Source: Macrosoma leucophasiata
Lineage: Eukaryota; Arthropoda; Insecta; Lepidoptera; Hedylidae
DNA: 64,000 bases
Direction of reading: 5' to 3'
Assembly: GCA_036365455.1 (NCBI GenBank)
Contig: JAWQUS010000032.1
Coordinates: 17,368,001 to 17,432,000 of the forward strand
A model generated the notes under the pieces. The model was not told the origin of the DNA. It made no database searches and saw only the letters and a list, made by a program, of their open reading frames with translations. Shown one piece after another: positions 22,201-37,200 of this stretch. Position 1 is the stretch's first letter, and each line of letters begins with the position of its first letter. Both the position numbers and the translations under genes were made by a program.

Positions 22201-25200
22201 TCTATTGGGATTTTTTCATTATCTGGAAGTTTCCCAGTACCCCGGAGTTTGGTAATGTGCCCGGAGATGGCAACAGGCTCGCCACCTGTTACATGGGCCA
22301 AAACGTAACCGGCGAGTCGTGGGTGTTTGCATGTATGATTGAATGCATGCATTTACCTCTGCCTACCCCTTCGGGGATTACAGGCGTGAAGTTACGTTAC
22401 GTTACTATGCGTTTCTGAGGAGCAACTCCTGAGGTCTTAGATGTTACGTCTCTGTTATAGTTATTACGCGGCGATACATTACCATATTTACCTACCATCT
22501 AACCCAGTGATTCCCAAAGTGGTCTATATCGACCCCTGGGGGTCTATGAAAACCAAAAAGTGGTCTGCGTCAGCGAAAAAAAAATTTGGGGGTCCATGAA
22601 ATGAAAATGGGGGTCCACGATAATGGATCTCAACACATACACTGATAGTACCAATTTACTCACATCATACCAGTGATTCCCAAAGTGGTCCATGGGAAAC
22701 TCGATGAGGTCTACGTAGGCGTGAATAAATAATGGAAATATGGGAATGTGATGTAAATGTAGCAAGGGCGTCCACAGAAACCAAAAAAAATTGTAAAGGG
22801 TCTACAAGAAAATATAGTTTGGGAACCTCTGATCTAACCGGAACACAATAATGCTGTACACTACTATCTACCATTTGGCGGCAGATACCTAGATAAGGTA
22901 AAGCGGTGGTCCTTCGCCCTCGAGTCCATATACTAGAACTCTACCACCAGTAAGTTTTTTGCTGGTGATAGAGCTCCAGTGACGGAGCTCGCGAGACGGC
23001 GTAGGCACCACCGCATTACCTAATATACTTGCCGCTAAATGGTAGTGTTCAGCACTATCGTGTTCCGGCCCTGTAATTTCCGGCACAGAGGCATAACACC
23101 TTAGGCCTCAGGGGTGGTAACGCATCTGCACTTCGACCTTGGTCTTTGTGTGGGTGTCTATAGGCTGCAGTCATCACTTAACATCAATATGAACTGCATG
23201 CTTGTTTGCCACTTCCATTACATAAAAAAAAGTAAATAAAATACTGAAAAAAATAATCTGCGATTTCAAGTAAAATTCATTTTTTTTTATTCTGTCCTTC
23301 ACCTCGACGCTCGACCTAAACTCTTGCAATCTATTCAAATTATTATCGACTTTCACGTTATTGCCAGAAAAAATACCTACAAAAAATATGAAAAGTAAGA
23401 CAACACAACAGATTAAAAAATTTAATAATAAAATTAGGTACTTATTTACTTTGTTATTATATACATAGTTGAGATACTGTGTCATATCGTATATCCCAGA
23501 AATAATAGAAGATTTAAAATTAGAGAAAGTTCAAAATGTGAGAAAATATGAAGAAATGGTATGGGAAAACAACAATTTATTTTCCCATACTAACAGAAGG
23601 ACCTACAAACCTTTGACACATTATTTAATTCTGAGGGATATCACTCACCGTAAACATTTGTGTTGTATGTAGGTATGTACTGACAATTCAAATATTTTTA
23701 GAGACAGTTTTAAACAAATTTTAATATGTAATACAAGATAAAAAAAGTTAAAAACCGGCCACACATGACGAAGGGTTCCATCCAGGGCACCATCTATAAT
23801 ATAAAAATAAGTCGGGTTTTCCTTCCTGACGCTATAACTCCAGAACGCACCAACCGATTTCCGCGGTTTTGCATTCGTTGGAAAGGTCTCGGGCTCCGTG
23901 AGGTTTATAGCAATAGTTGTTTATAAAACGACATCTACGCGGGCGACGCCGCGAGAAACAGCTAGTCATCTATAAAAATGTAATTTTTTATTTATTTTGA
24001 GAGTTACACAACTACCGTCTACCTGCTACCGTTATTAATCAAGCAAAACTACGAAAAAAAACACATTTATGTATTGTATACGGAGGGATGGGGGGTTCTC
24101 CTTAATATTTTCATGGTTTTTAATTTCAGTATTTGTTGTTAAAACTGCAGCGGAAATACATAATTTGTAAAAAAAAAATCAGCTTTCTAGCTGTCACGGT
24201 TTATGAGAGACAGCCTGGTGACAGACGGACAAACAGACAGTAATAGGGTCCCATTTTTACCTTTTAGGTACGGCCCGTACGTCACCCTATAAACGAGACA
24301 TGTCGATAAGCGACTGTAGGTTTAAAATAAATTCAGATTACAAATCTATAAAACCAAAATTATCAAAATCGGTGCAGGCGTTTTCAAATTATCGGGGAAC
24401 ATACATAAAAAAAAAAAAAAGATCCGGACGAATTGAGAACCTCCTCCTTTTTTCGAAGTCGGTTAAAAACAAACACCCTGCTTGTCTTCAGGTACAGTTT
24501 TCTGCTTCCTTTGGATGATTACGTATTAATTAAACAATAAATAATTTCGTGGTTACTTAAACTCTTACCCCCTTATTCATAAACGTACATTAGATCCGTT
24601 TCAGCTATAGAATGCTTTGTCTTTGTCAGTTGCATTGTGAAATGTGCAGGATAGAAAGAGACAAAGGAGACATTAGCAGCACTTTAGCTAAAATACGTTT
24701 ATGAATAAGGGGGTTAGCAGTTAGCTTCCGGACCGACGAAATTTAATTAATCTAGATAAAACATTACGCCTCTTTATTACCACACAGAATATGCTAATAC
24801 TACTTGGTAGGCATGATGACATGCCGAAGATGCCGACGGTCATGATTCTTAGATTTTTTGTTTTGCTAATTGACAAAGCTCCAAGAATAGGGCTCTATCG
24901 CTAAACTTACGCTAAGTACTACCTTATTTATGGTACCGGTACTTAGGTATTATCTACAGTTCCAGTAACAGGGTAGGTTTATGTATTGGATTAATTTTGA
25001 ATACCTAAGCGTAGAGTTCCCTGACTGTACCTTAAAAATTTATGCAACCCTTAATAATAATTATAACGTCAACCCATTATACGTCCCCCTGTGGGGCACG
25101 AGTCTCTCTCCCTTTTTGGGGCCAGACCTGGAGCTTACTCCCCACGCTGCTCCAATGAGGATTGGTGGAGATACGGGTTAGTGGCCAACCCGCAACCTCT

Positions 25201-28200
25201 AAAATATGCCACAGTTCCCAAGTTCCCATTGCGACAGCAAACAAAGGTAGCCAAGCGAGTACAATGATAACTTATCAAGAAATAAGACAAACGCTAAAAA
25301 ACAAGTGATTGTGTTCACAGTTAAACAATGAAACCCCGCCGAGGGGAACTAACACCGAACATAGGTAATGTTTATGTATAATTTATTATCAACGCGCATG
25401 TTATTAGGAATTCGCTACTGTGTTTGGCACTTTACTTTGCTAGTGAGGAATTGGAAGCGCGGAGATCCTGGGACAACGAAGGATTACTAATCTTAGAGGC
25501 CGCTAACTATTTCCTGCAATATGGAACAATTTTTAAGTGGTGTCCCTACCCCACTCTTTTGGTGGCTAGGGCTGAAGCCCCAATTTACCGTACCTCAAAT
25601 CCGGCACTGTTTTCAACGATATTTTGATTTAATTGATTCTCGTAGCCTTAAGTGTGGGTGCCTATCCCTACTCGAGCAGTTTGCTATGACGGCATTGTAT
25701 CTAAAATCTATACATAATGTCTGAGCGCTAGCGCACTCATTTGGACACTGTTTCCAATGTTCCTTTACCGGAGATAAAGGAATATTCGTCATCTGTAGGC
25801 TGACTATTACAATTAATTAAATAATATTATACAGCCTAAGAATATATTTCAATCATATCAGACTTATAGATAGTTTTAAGTTGATGTAGGTCCATGAAAA
25901 AAGGCATGCTCCGATGGTTCGGGCATATAGAAAGAATGTCGAATGAGCGAATGACTAAACAGATATATAATGCGAATGTGGATGGTTGCAGAGGAAGACC
26001 AAGACTGACCTACCATGACTAAATAGGTCGAGTTCTGTCTGATGGTGGGATCAAAAGTCTTAGGAATCGGCGTGCATGTATGAAGAGAATGATGAAAGTA
26101 GACGAGGCACGAGAGGTTTGTCAGAACCGGGATATCTGGCGCTCTACACTCTCTGCCTACCCCGTTAGGGACCTGGCGTGAAGATACATACATATACAAA
26201 GCTACGGAAGCAAACGAAAGGTTCGAACGCAGGAAGTCATTTTGTGAATTGTTGCTTTCAGGCGAAGTGGCCTGTGAAAACGCCTACAATTAGGTATTCC
26301 TAAACTTTACATATTAAATCGTAGGGTGTTCTTGTTGAATATTGGGTCGACCCCTAGGATCCTTTTGGAACGCATCTGTCCCTGAACTTTCATCGCCCCT
26401 AGGATAGAATATGAATGGCTCAGGACCTACTTAATATTGGAACCAAGTCTGGCTAGTTCATCGGACCGTTCATCCCATCCCGCCTGACGTCGGCACCCAT
26501 ATAAGAATTTGTTGTACATTGCTTACCTAGTTTATTAAGGTTTTACAGACGCTCATTTATCAGACTCAAGTTTACCCTAAACGATAAGCTGCTGTCTTTC
26601 GCAGTTCCACCACTTGCCAGACTCTCCTTATTTGGAAGACATTTGTAGATAGGTGTGTATGCAGCTTACACACAAAGCTTTTACGCATTAAACATAATAT
26701 TATCAGTATACAGTAATTAGACATCGGTGCTCGTGTCCGACCGCGACGCGATGGGAACACGTAATTAAAAAAAAGAGCCAAGTATCGTAAACTGCACCAT
26801 TGTGTTGTCTGCGGCCGATGCGTAGATAAATAATGAAATAATGGACCATTATGCCGTTTTGTTTTTTTTATGGCGAAGTGCAAACGCCGTTGAAAAATTC
26901 AGCTAAAACATGCAATCAGACATTAGACGCTAGTTAATTGCAGATTGTTATTGTTGTAGGTGTACAATTAGGAAACTGGCCGCTTGACCGCAGGGACGCT
27001 TTATCCGGTTGTAGTAAGAGCTATATTTGATTGATTTTGGGTCAGCAGAAAGTTCCCTGACTATACTAGGTACTTTCACATGATGCCTATAGTTCAAATG
27101 TTCACATTCTAAGGAATCGCCCCGTCCAGTCCGAGTATTCTTCACTAATCTTCATAACTATGAAGCTAAAAACTTAACTAAAAAACTTAAGGTCACGCCT
27201 ATATTCCCCAATGAGGTACCATTCGAGCACCGACGGTCGCCAGTTGTGTTTTGTCCCACTTTTCACAGATGGTGTACCATTTATCAAATGGTACACCATG
27301 GTCTCAGGACATACCTATTGCTAAACTCTGAGGCTGGCACGAGGAAGCTTCCGAAAAATGATAAAATGACCGATAACACCACCCGACTCGGAGATCGAAC
27401 CCAGGTGTATAGCAGTGGTAGCAGGCCACTAGACAAGGGAGACAATTTCTTTAACCCCTCTCTCCCCACACTTCAAAAAGTGTGTGTTGTATCCTTAAAA
27501 AAAAAAAGAAAACAAGTAGTACGTATTCAGCCTCAGCACTATCGTGTTCCAACAAAAACTTTTGTCTCCAGAATGGTAACGCATCTGCATTTGACCTCTG
27601 GTGTTTGTGTAGACTGCAGGAGTCACTCATCACCCACGAGAACAGTACGCTTGTTTGCCGTCATTACATAAAAAAGCTGGTGGTAATAAATTAAAAAAAT
27701 ATCACTTATTTGAATTGAAATGTATGCTAACCAAAGACACACAAATGTGGTGGTATCATGATGATTTACTGTCCGCTTTGTCAAGTTGTAAATTTTACGA
27801 CTTATTATACTACAACAGACCTCGTTTCAACCATTTGTTTATCTGTGTCCAGCGGACTCCAGCGCAAGAGCCAGTAGGTACATGCAATTAAAGACTTTTG
27901 GTTTCTTCATGAAAAAGTTAAGTTCACCAAATTGCGCAAATTGTCAAAAAGTAGAGAATGTCCAACACGTCCATAGAGCAACACCGGAGGGGAGTAGCTA
28001 TATGCAGGCTTACCCCTTTGACAAAATACAAGCCCAAATGGGCCTATACCTATCGCCTAGATGTTTAAATGTGTGCGTGAAATTGTTTCTGTATTTTGTT
28101 ATAATCAAGTTGTGAGTTTCGTAGTAATAGTCGATTTTTGTAGTGTGCGTGGGTGTCGCACGCATTTTCCCCCGCAAAAAATGACAGACTGTTTTGCATC

Positions 28201-31200
28201 GGTAATAAACGCTATGGCTACTCCCCTCCAGTCCGCCGGGGCCGGTGGCCCGTGTTGCTCTATGAACACGTCTTAATGGAGTGTGTCAATGGAGTGAATC
28301 AAGAACAATGAAATGTGACAATACAGAGCTGTAAAATTAATAAGTAGATGTAGGTGTTTTTCAGTGTATGCTAGCCATAGAGCGTGTAATAAAAACTAGT
28401 TGCAGCCGGACTGCTCATTAGACTAAATCAAGTTGTGCGTTTGGACTAACGTCCTAAATAATGCCGATTTGCTCTGGTTTTTTTGCTGTAAAAAGAGATC
28501 TGCCACGTCAAGTTTACAAAAAGATGGCGTTACCTTTCATGTATATCTACCTAAGTAATTTTTAATCACAAAATGGATGTATATCTTCTTCTTAATATCT
28601 AGTCTAGTCTAGATCTATAGTATAAAAATAAGTCGGGTTTTCCTTCCTGACGCTATAACTCCAGAACGCAGGAACCGATTCCCACGATTTTGCATTCGTT
28701 GGAAAGGTCTCGGGCTCCGTGTGGTTTATAGAAAAGAAAATTCAGGATTATAAAACGACATCCACGCAGGCGAAGCCGCGGGCAACAGCTAGTCTATAAT
28801 ATAAAATTATGTCGGGTTTTCCTTCCTGACGCTATAACTCCAGAACGTACGAACCGATTTCCACAGTTTTGCATTCGTTGGAAAGGGCTTGGGCTCCGTG
28901 AGGTTTATAGCAAAGAAAATTCAGAAAAAAATATTTATAAAACGACATCCACGCGGGCGAAGCCGCGGTCAACAGCTAGTATAATATAAAAATAAGTCGG
29001 CGTTTCCTTCCTGACGCTATAACTCCAGAACGCCCGAACCGATTTCCACGGTTTTGCATTCTTTGGAAAGGTCTCGGGCTCTGTGAGGTATGTTAGCAAA
29101 GAAAATTCAGGAAAAATTTCAACGCGGGCGAAGTCGCGGGCAACTGCTAGTATTAATATATACATTACGTGTCACAGTGTTTGTCCCTATGGACTCCTAA
29201 ACTACTTAATCAAACTTGCACACCGTGTGCAGTTTGATCCAACTTACCAGGTAGGATAGCGTACATCTCAATTTATAGTTGCAATATTATGTAAGTAGGT
29301 ACCGCGCCGCTCGCTAGCTCCGTCACTGAAGCTCTACCACCAGTAAAAAGTTGTTCGGCTCGATATTTTATAATGATAAAAATGGTAATTTAAGCACAGG
29401 CAACTATCTAGGCTTTTGTTTAATGTGTGGGTCGCGACCCCTACAGTGTCGGAAAGGATCCGAAAGAGTAACTCCCTTTCAATCTTCCTAAATTTAATGC
29501 TTTTTTATCAATTATATTAAACGGTAAACACCTCCTAAATTCAAATTGTCACACATACACCTTGACTACGTTGTATGACCGCGTATACACCAGGTCACGG
29601 CTCACCAAAATTTACCTAAACAATTACATAACTATTCATTGGCACACGCGACACAAACATCATAATTTTTCTCGTGAAATGAGTTAAAAATATATATGTC
29701 GGAGTGGAACCTGAATGTGACTGCTGGCGCCATCTGGTTTGTCGGAGACGTAACCTAATTATGACTAGGGTAGATTGTTCAATAGAGAATTCTAGGTGGC
29801 GCCACGGTCGGCGTAGGTTCTTGAAATTGTTATCTTAGAGGGGATAGTTACTAGCCGATATCGGGTTTATAAAGGCTAGAAAATAGTTCATGACGGTCAG
29901 TCATAGAGTAACAGTCAGTCAGTCACAGTCACACAGTTGAATCAAATTATTATAGCGCAGTTATGCTGCCAGTTAGAACAGTGAACGTCAGTGATATTAA
30001 AGTGATATAAAGCGGGTAGTCCTGAACTTGTGATAGTAGTACTCGTAGTATCGTATCCTGATAAATATGGTTGCCCGGTCCGAAGGGTTTCTTGCCCGTT
30101 CTTCCCTGCCGGAAGTAATCGAATGGGCGGATCTTTGGCAATATACGACTTTATTCTGCCAACCTGTGCTTTATTTCATCATCCGCTCGAGTACCCACCT
30201 ACAGATGCCCACAAACACGAGTAACATGTCGGCTTATGGAAAGACACGCCTACAATACTACCCACATGTCCTGACTGGAGGCCCTCCTGCCGATATATAT
30301 TTGCATTTCAAATTGCTTATCATTAGATATCTATGTGATAATACTACACCCGCTTACCTAGATCGACATTAGGGTTGTTGAGGATTCCTCTTCCTCTTCC
30401 TCATAATGAGGAAGTTCCGCAATATTTTGGGTTTCTCAACCGTTTCCGCATCCTCATAAATAAAAACAAATAAATCCTCTTCCGCTACCGCTTCCTTAAA
30501 ATTTAAGAGGAATTTATGAGGAATTTCATTGCGCATGCGCGTCTCGTTTCCATAGCAACGCAAACACACGCCGCAGCGCGATGCCGGGCCGAACAAGCGA
30601 GCGAGACCTCCCCACCCGCCACTGGCGCTGTTCCATGCTAGTTTGTTTTAATTTTATTGATATACATTACATACAATATTATATATACGCGTAAGCAACT
30701 AAAAAATTCTAAATATTCGGGGCTTTACGGAACTGTATCTATGGCATTACCTATCTTCTCTTTCATCAATTGTCCCAGTGAACGACTTTTTAGCAATGCT
30801 GGATTGGTATATTTAATACGATGAGCTAAGAAACCGGGTGTCAGGGAAAACAGCTTTCAAATTATTTTTTATAAAAATTAACCTATCTACAATTAATTTT
30901 GATTAATAGTATTCAATTCTTTTATTTTGATTAATACGATAATATTCGACTTAAGTGGTTGTTGTAAGAGTATCTGTATCCTGGGCGTTGACATATCGAA
31001 CGAAGTGCAATTCGGGAGTCACATTGAGTGTAAGACCAAGTTGGCATCCAAAAAGCTAGGGGTGCTTAACAAAGCCAGGCAGTATTCACTTTCACTTCGG
31101 GGCAGCTACTACTACTCATACTCATTTGTGGGCGGGAGCCCTCAAATACTAGCTTGTTCCACTTGACTCCCTACAAAAACGCGCCGTTCGTATTGTTAAC

Positions 31201-34200
31201 GATTCAGGACTTACTGACAGGCTCGAACATCTGAGCCTACGCAGAGACATTGGAAGTATGTGCGTGTTGTACCGTCTCTACAATGGTGAGTGCTCTGCTG
31301 AACTGTTTGACATGGTGCTACCATCTATTATCTACACCGTACTACCCGCCGAAGAGAGAAGTTCCACCCACACCGACTAGACACCTGGCAGTGCTCAACG
31401 GTGCGGTTTTCACGTTCGTTCTTGCCCACAACGTGTAAATTGTGGAACGAACTTCCCTCTGAGGTGTTCCCTAGGTGCTACATTAAAAGGTTCTTCAAAA
31501 ATGGCGTCAAAGGAGTCCTTCAGGGCTGGCAGCGCGTTGGCAACTCCCCTGGTCTTGCAAATGTTCATAGGCGACGGTGACCACTTTCCATCAAGTGGCC
31601 CGTCTGCTTGTTTGTCAACCTACAGACATAAAAAAAACACACGCACACCAAAAAAAAAGATGAGTGAATGACACAATTTCATTTAGGAATTGAAATGAAT
31701 GCATGCAATAACAATGCAGTCTTTATTTCTTTTTAATTAGGTATTTAAGTCGAATATTATTAATCAAAACAAGGAACAGCGCCGGTGGCGGGTGGAAAGG
31801 TCTCGCTCCCCTGTTCGGCCTGGCACCGTGCTGCGGCGTGTGCGTTGCCATTGATACGCGACGCGCATGCGCAAAAAAAATCCTCATAAATTCCTCTTAA
31901 ATTTTGAGGAAGCTGTAGCGGAAGAGGATTTTTTTATTTAAATTTTTGAGGATGCGGAAACGGTTGAGGATCCCAAAATATTGCGGAACTTCCTCATTAT
32001 GAGGAAGAGAAAGAGGAATCCTCAGCAACCCTACTCAGGAGTGATAACGCATCTGCATTTTGACCTTGGTCTTTGTGTAAGTGTCTATAGGCTGCAGTCA
32101 TCACTTAACATCAATGTGAACTGCATGCTTGTTTGCCACTTCCATAACATAAAAAAACCCCTGCGGCAGTTGCGTCAATTAATTTAGGCTCTAGTAAAGT
32201 AGAGGGTACATTAGGCTATTTTATCTAAATGAAGCATTTTCTTAGACGCCTTTAATCATGTCAGTTCGCAAAAAGCTGATGGTGGAGCTCGTGGGGGTAG
32301 GCACCATCGCATTACTTAAACTTGCCGCTAAATGGTGTTTAGCACTAACTTGTTCCGATCAGGTGGTAATGTACGGCCTTTTAATTTTCAGCACAGAGGC
32401 TAACACCTAAGAATTCAGGAGAGGCAACACGTCTACATTGCAATCTCTAATCTATGGTTCATGTTCATAGGCGATAGTAGGTATTACTACCTACTGCTAC
32501 TGTACCTACTACGTGCTTGTTTGCCACTTCATGACATAAAAACACCTCGCAGCAATTTAAAAAATCAAATCAATACCACAGTACAAATATGAACAGTATG
32601 GAAACTACGTTAAAAACGTTGAAACGGCGCAGTCACACAAACATCATCAACGAAGCCACTAAGCGGTTCTCGCAGTGCTGCAGCTCCGAGTTACTCGCTA
32701 CTCGAGCGTCGATGCGCATGTTTGTGAGAGTGTACCGTTTTGAACGTTTTGTACGTAGTTTCCATACTGATCATAATTGTACTTTGTGAATACGAACTAA
32801 TTAAACCATGCCACAATAAACAGACATTAAATTCCACTTCATTAGGCAGTTTCTGTGCAAACGTAAGTAGTTTATATTTATAAAACTGGTCCACATAAGA
32901 TTGCCGATGTCTGTGACCTGTTAACATATTCCTAGATTTTATTATACTGAATTAGAAATGTTTATTAGCTCGTTAAAACCAAAGACATTATAAGAAAACT
33001 ATTTGCTAAATGGTGCTTAAAATTATGCGACTGGCAATGAAATGAATACTTTTATGAAACAATAAAATCCGGGAAGATTTATTGACTATTCGTTCAATGG
33101 CAGATAAAAATGTGCACTTCACCTGAAGGTCCCAGTCAGCAGCGAAAACAACTCGACCGTCTCGCTTTTTTATGTAAGGTGGCAAACAAGCTTGCAGCTC
33201 ACATTAATGTTAAGTTCTGACTGCAGCTTTTTTTTGTGTTATGGTAGTGGCAAATAAGAAAGCAGTCCGGAATAAAAATAAATATAGCGAAATAAAAATC
33301 ATATTTATCTGCCACGGAACTATTTTCTACATCTTCATCGTTTTGCTTATTATTTTATGCACACGTCTGCGGCGGATTATTCGGCTGCCGAATATTCAGG
33401 CATTTGGCCAAGGGGAAAGCCGAATATTCGTTATTCAGCCAAACCATTATTCGTGGCAACTCTAGTGCTGAACATTAGTATTAAGCGGCAAGTAGATTAG
33501 GTAATGAATACGCCCCCGTTGCTGCAACTCTGCCACCAGTAAACTTACTTATAATAAGCGCAACCCAATATGCGTCCCACTGCTGTTTGCTCCCCTTTTT
33601 TGGGGGGAGGCCTGGAGCATACTCCACCACACTGCTCCAATGCGGATTGGTGGAGGTGGGTGGGTTAGTGGCCAACCCGCTGTCGGATGTTCCCAAACCG
33701 CCCATAAGGCCTCGAACAAGGTTTAACGACTGCTATCTATCGATAGCAACCGGGAACGACGGCTTTAACGTGCCCTCCGAAGCTCGGCAACGCGCATTTA
33801 ATTTGCCACTAGCGGTCACCCATCACACTACCCGACCGCCACCGTAGTGCTTAACCGAGTACGAACCGCTTACGATCTACACCAGCCGCGGGGCCATGCG
33901 CGCTTCGACGAGTAAACTTACTTGCTGCATGACAATTTGCTCAAAGTATCTACGTAAACAAAGTCACGAATATTGGCATCCGCTTGCATTTATACCTAAA
34001 TGCGAGTATAATAGTTATCACAAAATTAATTACCTTATTCCTTGTTTACAATACATATTATACCTACCTACTGATCGTCGTTTATTATAATTATTATGGT
34101 TAAGTAAATAAATTAGTGGCTTGTTTGGTTGATAAGATTCTACATTTTATATGCAGAAATATGCAAACGAGGTGAACGAATAAATAAAATGAAGTAATTT

Positions 34201-37200
34201 ATTACTTCATGGCGATTGATAGCGGAAAAAGTAGATTAATGTGTTCATTAAACTGGATTCGATTACGATACGCATGTCTAATCAAATGTGATCTTTGTAA
34301 TCATATTTCTGCTTAAGTATGGCAATTTACAATTTAAAATAAAAAATAAGCATTTGCAATTTTATAACAATACCTAATGGATTTGACACAGTCTTTGACA
34401 AAATTGCTAAAGAAAATTAAAAGAAACGATATGAAATCACGCTTAGACACGGTCGGAAAACTCTCTGCATATCCAAAATCAATAAAATATAGCTTTAATT
34501 ACGACCTCACAAGGTCCATATGGTCAAGCGCCCAGTTCCGATAGTACACGCTACGAATAATAATGGGTACATGCACGCATATAAGCCATTTATATATTCT
34601 GTAGTATAAGCAAACACCCACGCCACAATACGCGAGTTACTGGTGGTGTTAAGAGTTCCGTCAGAGAATAAGTAATAATACTACGTAGGTATAGAATGGA
34701 CACTTCGACGTCCCGTCCGATTTGCCCGCATCACTCAACCCCTTCGGTTGGTATTTTGTACGTGCTACGCACACAGGTGCGCGTGTAAATACATGTCACT
34801 GATTGATGTCTGTGTAATGAAAACCAAATTAAGCGTTTGTATGGAATTTTGGCGGAGTGTCCGTGGTGTGGTTCCGTGTAGACATAGCCCCTTGAGACAT
34901 AACAACTAAGGCTAAGGTCTCAGGGACGGCCACACATCTCCATTTTGACCTCCGGTTTTTATGTAAATGAGTTGAGTACCTACAGACTGCAGTCATCACT
35001 TAACATCCATGTGAATTACATGCTTGTTGGCCAAGTTCAATACAATTTTATTTTATGTAATGGAAGTGGCAAACAAGCATGCAGTTCACATTGATGTTAA
35101 GTGATGAGTGCAGCCTATAGACACTTACATAAAGGCCAATTTCAAAATGCAGATGCGTTACTATTCCTGAGGTCTAAGGTGTTATGCCTCTGTGCCGGAA
35201 ATTACAGGGCCGTACATTACCACCTGACCGGAACACGATAGTGCTGAACACTACCATTTAGCGGCAAGTATATTAGGTAATGCAGTGGTGCCTACGCCCG
35301 CGAGCTCCGTCACTGGAGCTCTACCTTTCTCCCCTAATGACTGATGACTTATGACAAAATACTGTTGTTGACTTCTTTGGGATTCCCGGGTTTGATTCCC
35401 GGGTCCGGGGCTATCAGAGATAACGGTTTAAAATACTTTATCTTTGGTTCTATTGGGATTTTCTCATTTTCTGGAAGTTTCCCAGTACACCGGAGTTTGG
35501 TAATGTGTCCGGAGATGTCAATAGGCTCGCCACCTGTTACATGGACCAAACGTAACCGGCGAATCGTGGGTGTTTGCATGTATGATTGAATGCAAGCATT
35601 TACCTCTGCCTACCCCTTCGGGGATTACAGGCGTGAAGTTACGTTTACTTCTTTGATGAAATCTTTGTCCAACAGTAGACGTCCTTCGGCTGAAGTGATG
35701 AAATATACGTAACGTTCCACAGAACCCTGATCCCAGTACTCCTGTGCGTCACCACAGCAGCGGGCGCGCCACAGGATAACAGCAACATCACCTACGTCCA
35801 CATACTGCCGCTCGAGCGCTCAGGCCCACCGGTTGAGTCGGACTCTTCGGAGATCGGTAGTGCTACGACGGAGAATAATGGATCTGATGTCGAAACTACT
35901 ACTGAGGTAACTAATCAATATACAGTATCCAATAAGAAATAATGCACATCGACCTCAGAAAGAGACGTCAGCTTATTTCGGATCTGTAGGACGTTATCTC
36001 TTTCGCACCTTACCTATTTGACGTTTGTCGACCATTTTCATCAAGTTTTGATCAATACCGGACTACGGATGCTTTAGTGCCTACTTCCACTTGACAATCG
36101 GCTAGTTTCGCCTTTATAGAGCGTTATCTCTGCTGCACTAGTGTGCACTTTCATATGCTATGTGCATTATTTCTTGATGAGCACTGTAGGTCTAGTACGC
36201 ACCAAAGTTGGACAGGCTCAGTGGCACCATTCACGCCCGGAGCCTGTAACTGGATAGTCTGTACGGGGCTTAAGACTGATATTTGCGGCAAGCCCCGCCA
36301 GCTAGACTCGTGGGGGGAACACTATAGTGTCGAACACTACCATTCAGCGGGAGATAGGTTATGTAATGCGCAGTGGTGCCGACGCCCTCGTACTCCTGCA
36401 CTTGGAACTCTACCACCAGAAAATCGGTGACTCTATGGCTAGTTCGACGCTGGTATGCAAAACATAAATACCGCTGAGTGAAGTTGCTTTAGTAAACATT
36501 GCGCCAGCGACTTAACTCGCGACGTCATACAGGGGAAATCGGAGGAAATAGAGACAGAGTTTAGAGAGAGAGTTTATGTCGGCCTGATGAAGCCCAACTA
36601 CTGCCATATTTTCTTCCTCGCGTATTCCTTCTGTACTATAAAATTGCCTTCTTCGCTAACGGCTTGTAACTAAAATTCAAAATTCAAATCATTTATTCTA
36701 AATTGATCTACAAGGACACTTTTGCATTGTCGGGTTATAAGCTACCTAGAGAGAATGACATTAAATAATAATACATTAAGTATTAATGAATATCAATTTA
36801 ATAATAATATTTAACCAATACGTGAATCAGCAAATTTTTCAATTCCTTCTAAGAAAAAGAAAAATCTGTTCGTCATGTTCATAGTCATTCACTTAGCAAA
36901 GTTCCAAGTGCAGGCACTACTGACTACTACTGAGAACTCCGCTACCCAACAAACTCAGCCTACCTACTCATACCTACTAATTTTGTATTGTATTATTCCG
37001 TTACAGACAGAACCTACAACAGAAGTAACGGAAGCGGTAACGGAAATCCAAACGACGACCGCAGCGTACAAGCCAAGTCGCAGATTTTACTCAAAACTGA
37101 GCTACTTCAAAAAACCTTACCAGAGTCCAGCCAAAAACCTAATCGAGAGGAACGGGAAGAGGAAATTTAAAAGCCGCTGTAGGTGCGAGAAGATCTGGAA

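Larger units (their letters stand above)
30370..32033 (+). mobile_element. hAT-like element with about 270-bp inverted ends
   Basis: TAGGGTTGTTGAGGATTCCT at the left and AGGAATCCTCAGCAACCCTA at the right begin inverted arms of roughly 270 bp (30370-30640 and 31765-32033), including TCATAATGAGGAAGTTCCGC. Between them lie a hAT transposase C-terminal relic (30705-30824) and an inserted LINE fragment (30925-31640). No matching 8-bp flank duplication is visible: the right flank is an A repeat, the left is not. Confidence 0.75.

Noticed and set aside
25424..25724. Two overlapping 67-codon frames
   Set aside because: No homology recognised; they lie in the large intron of the secreted-protein gene.
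26310..26540. Solo LTR
   Set aside because: TATA-like and AT-rich signals only; no terminal TG...CA, partner LTR or target duplication.
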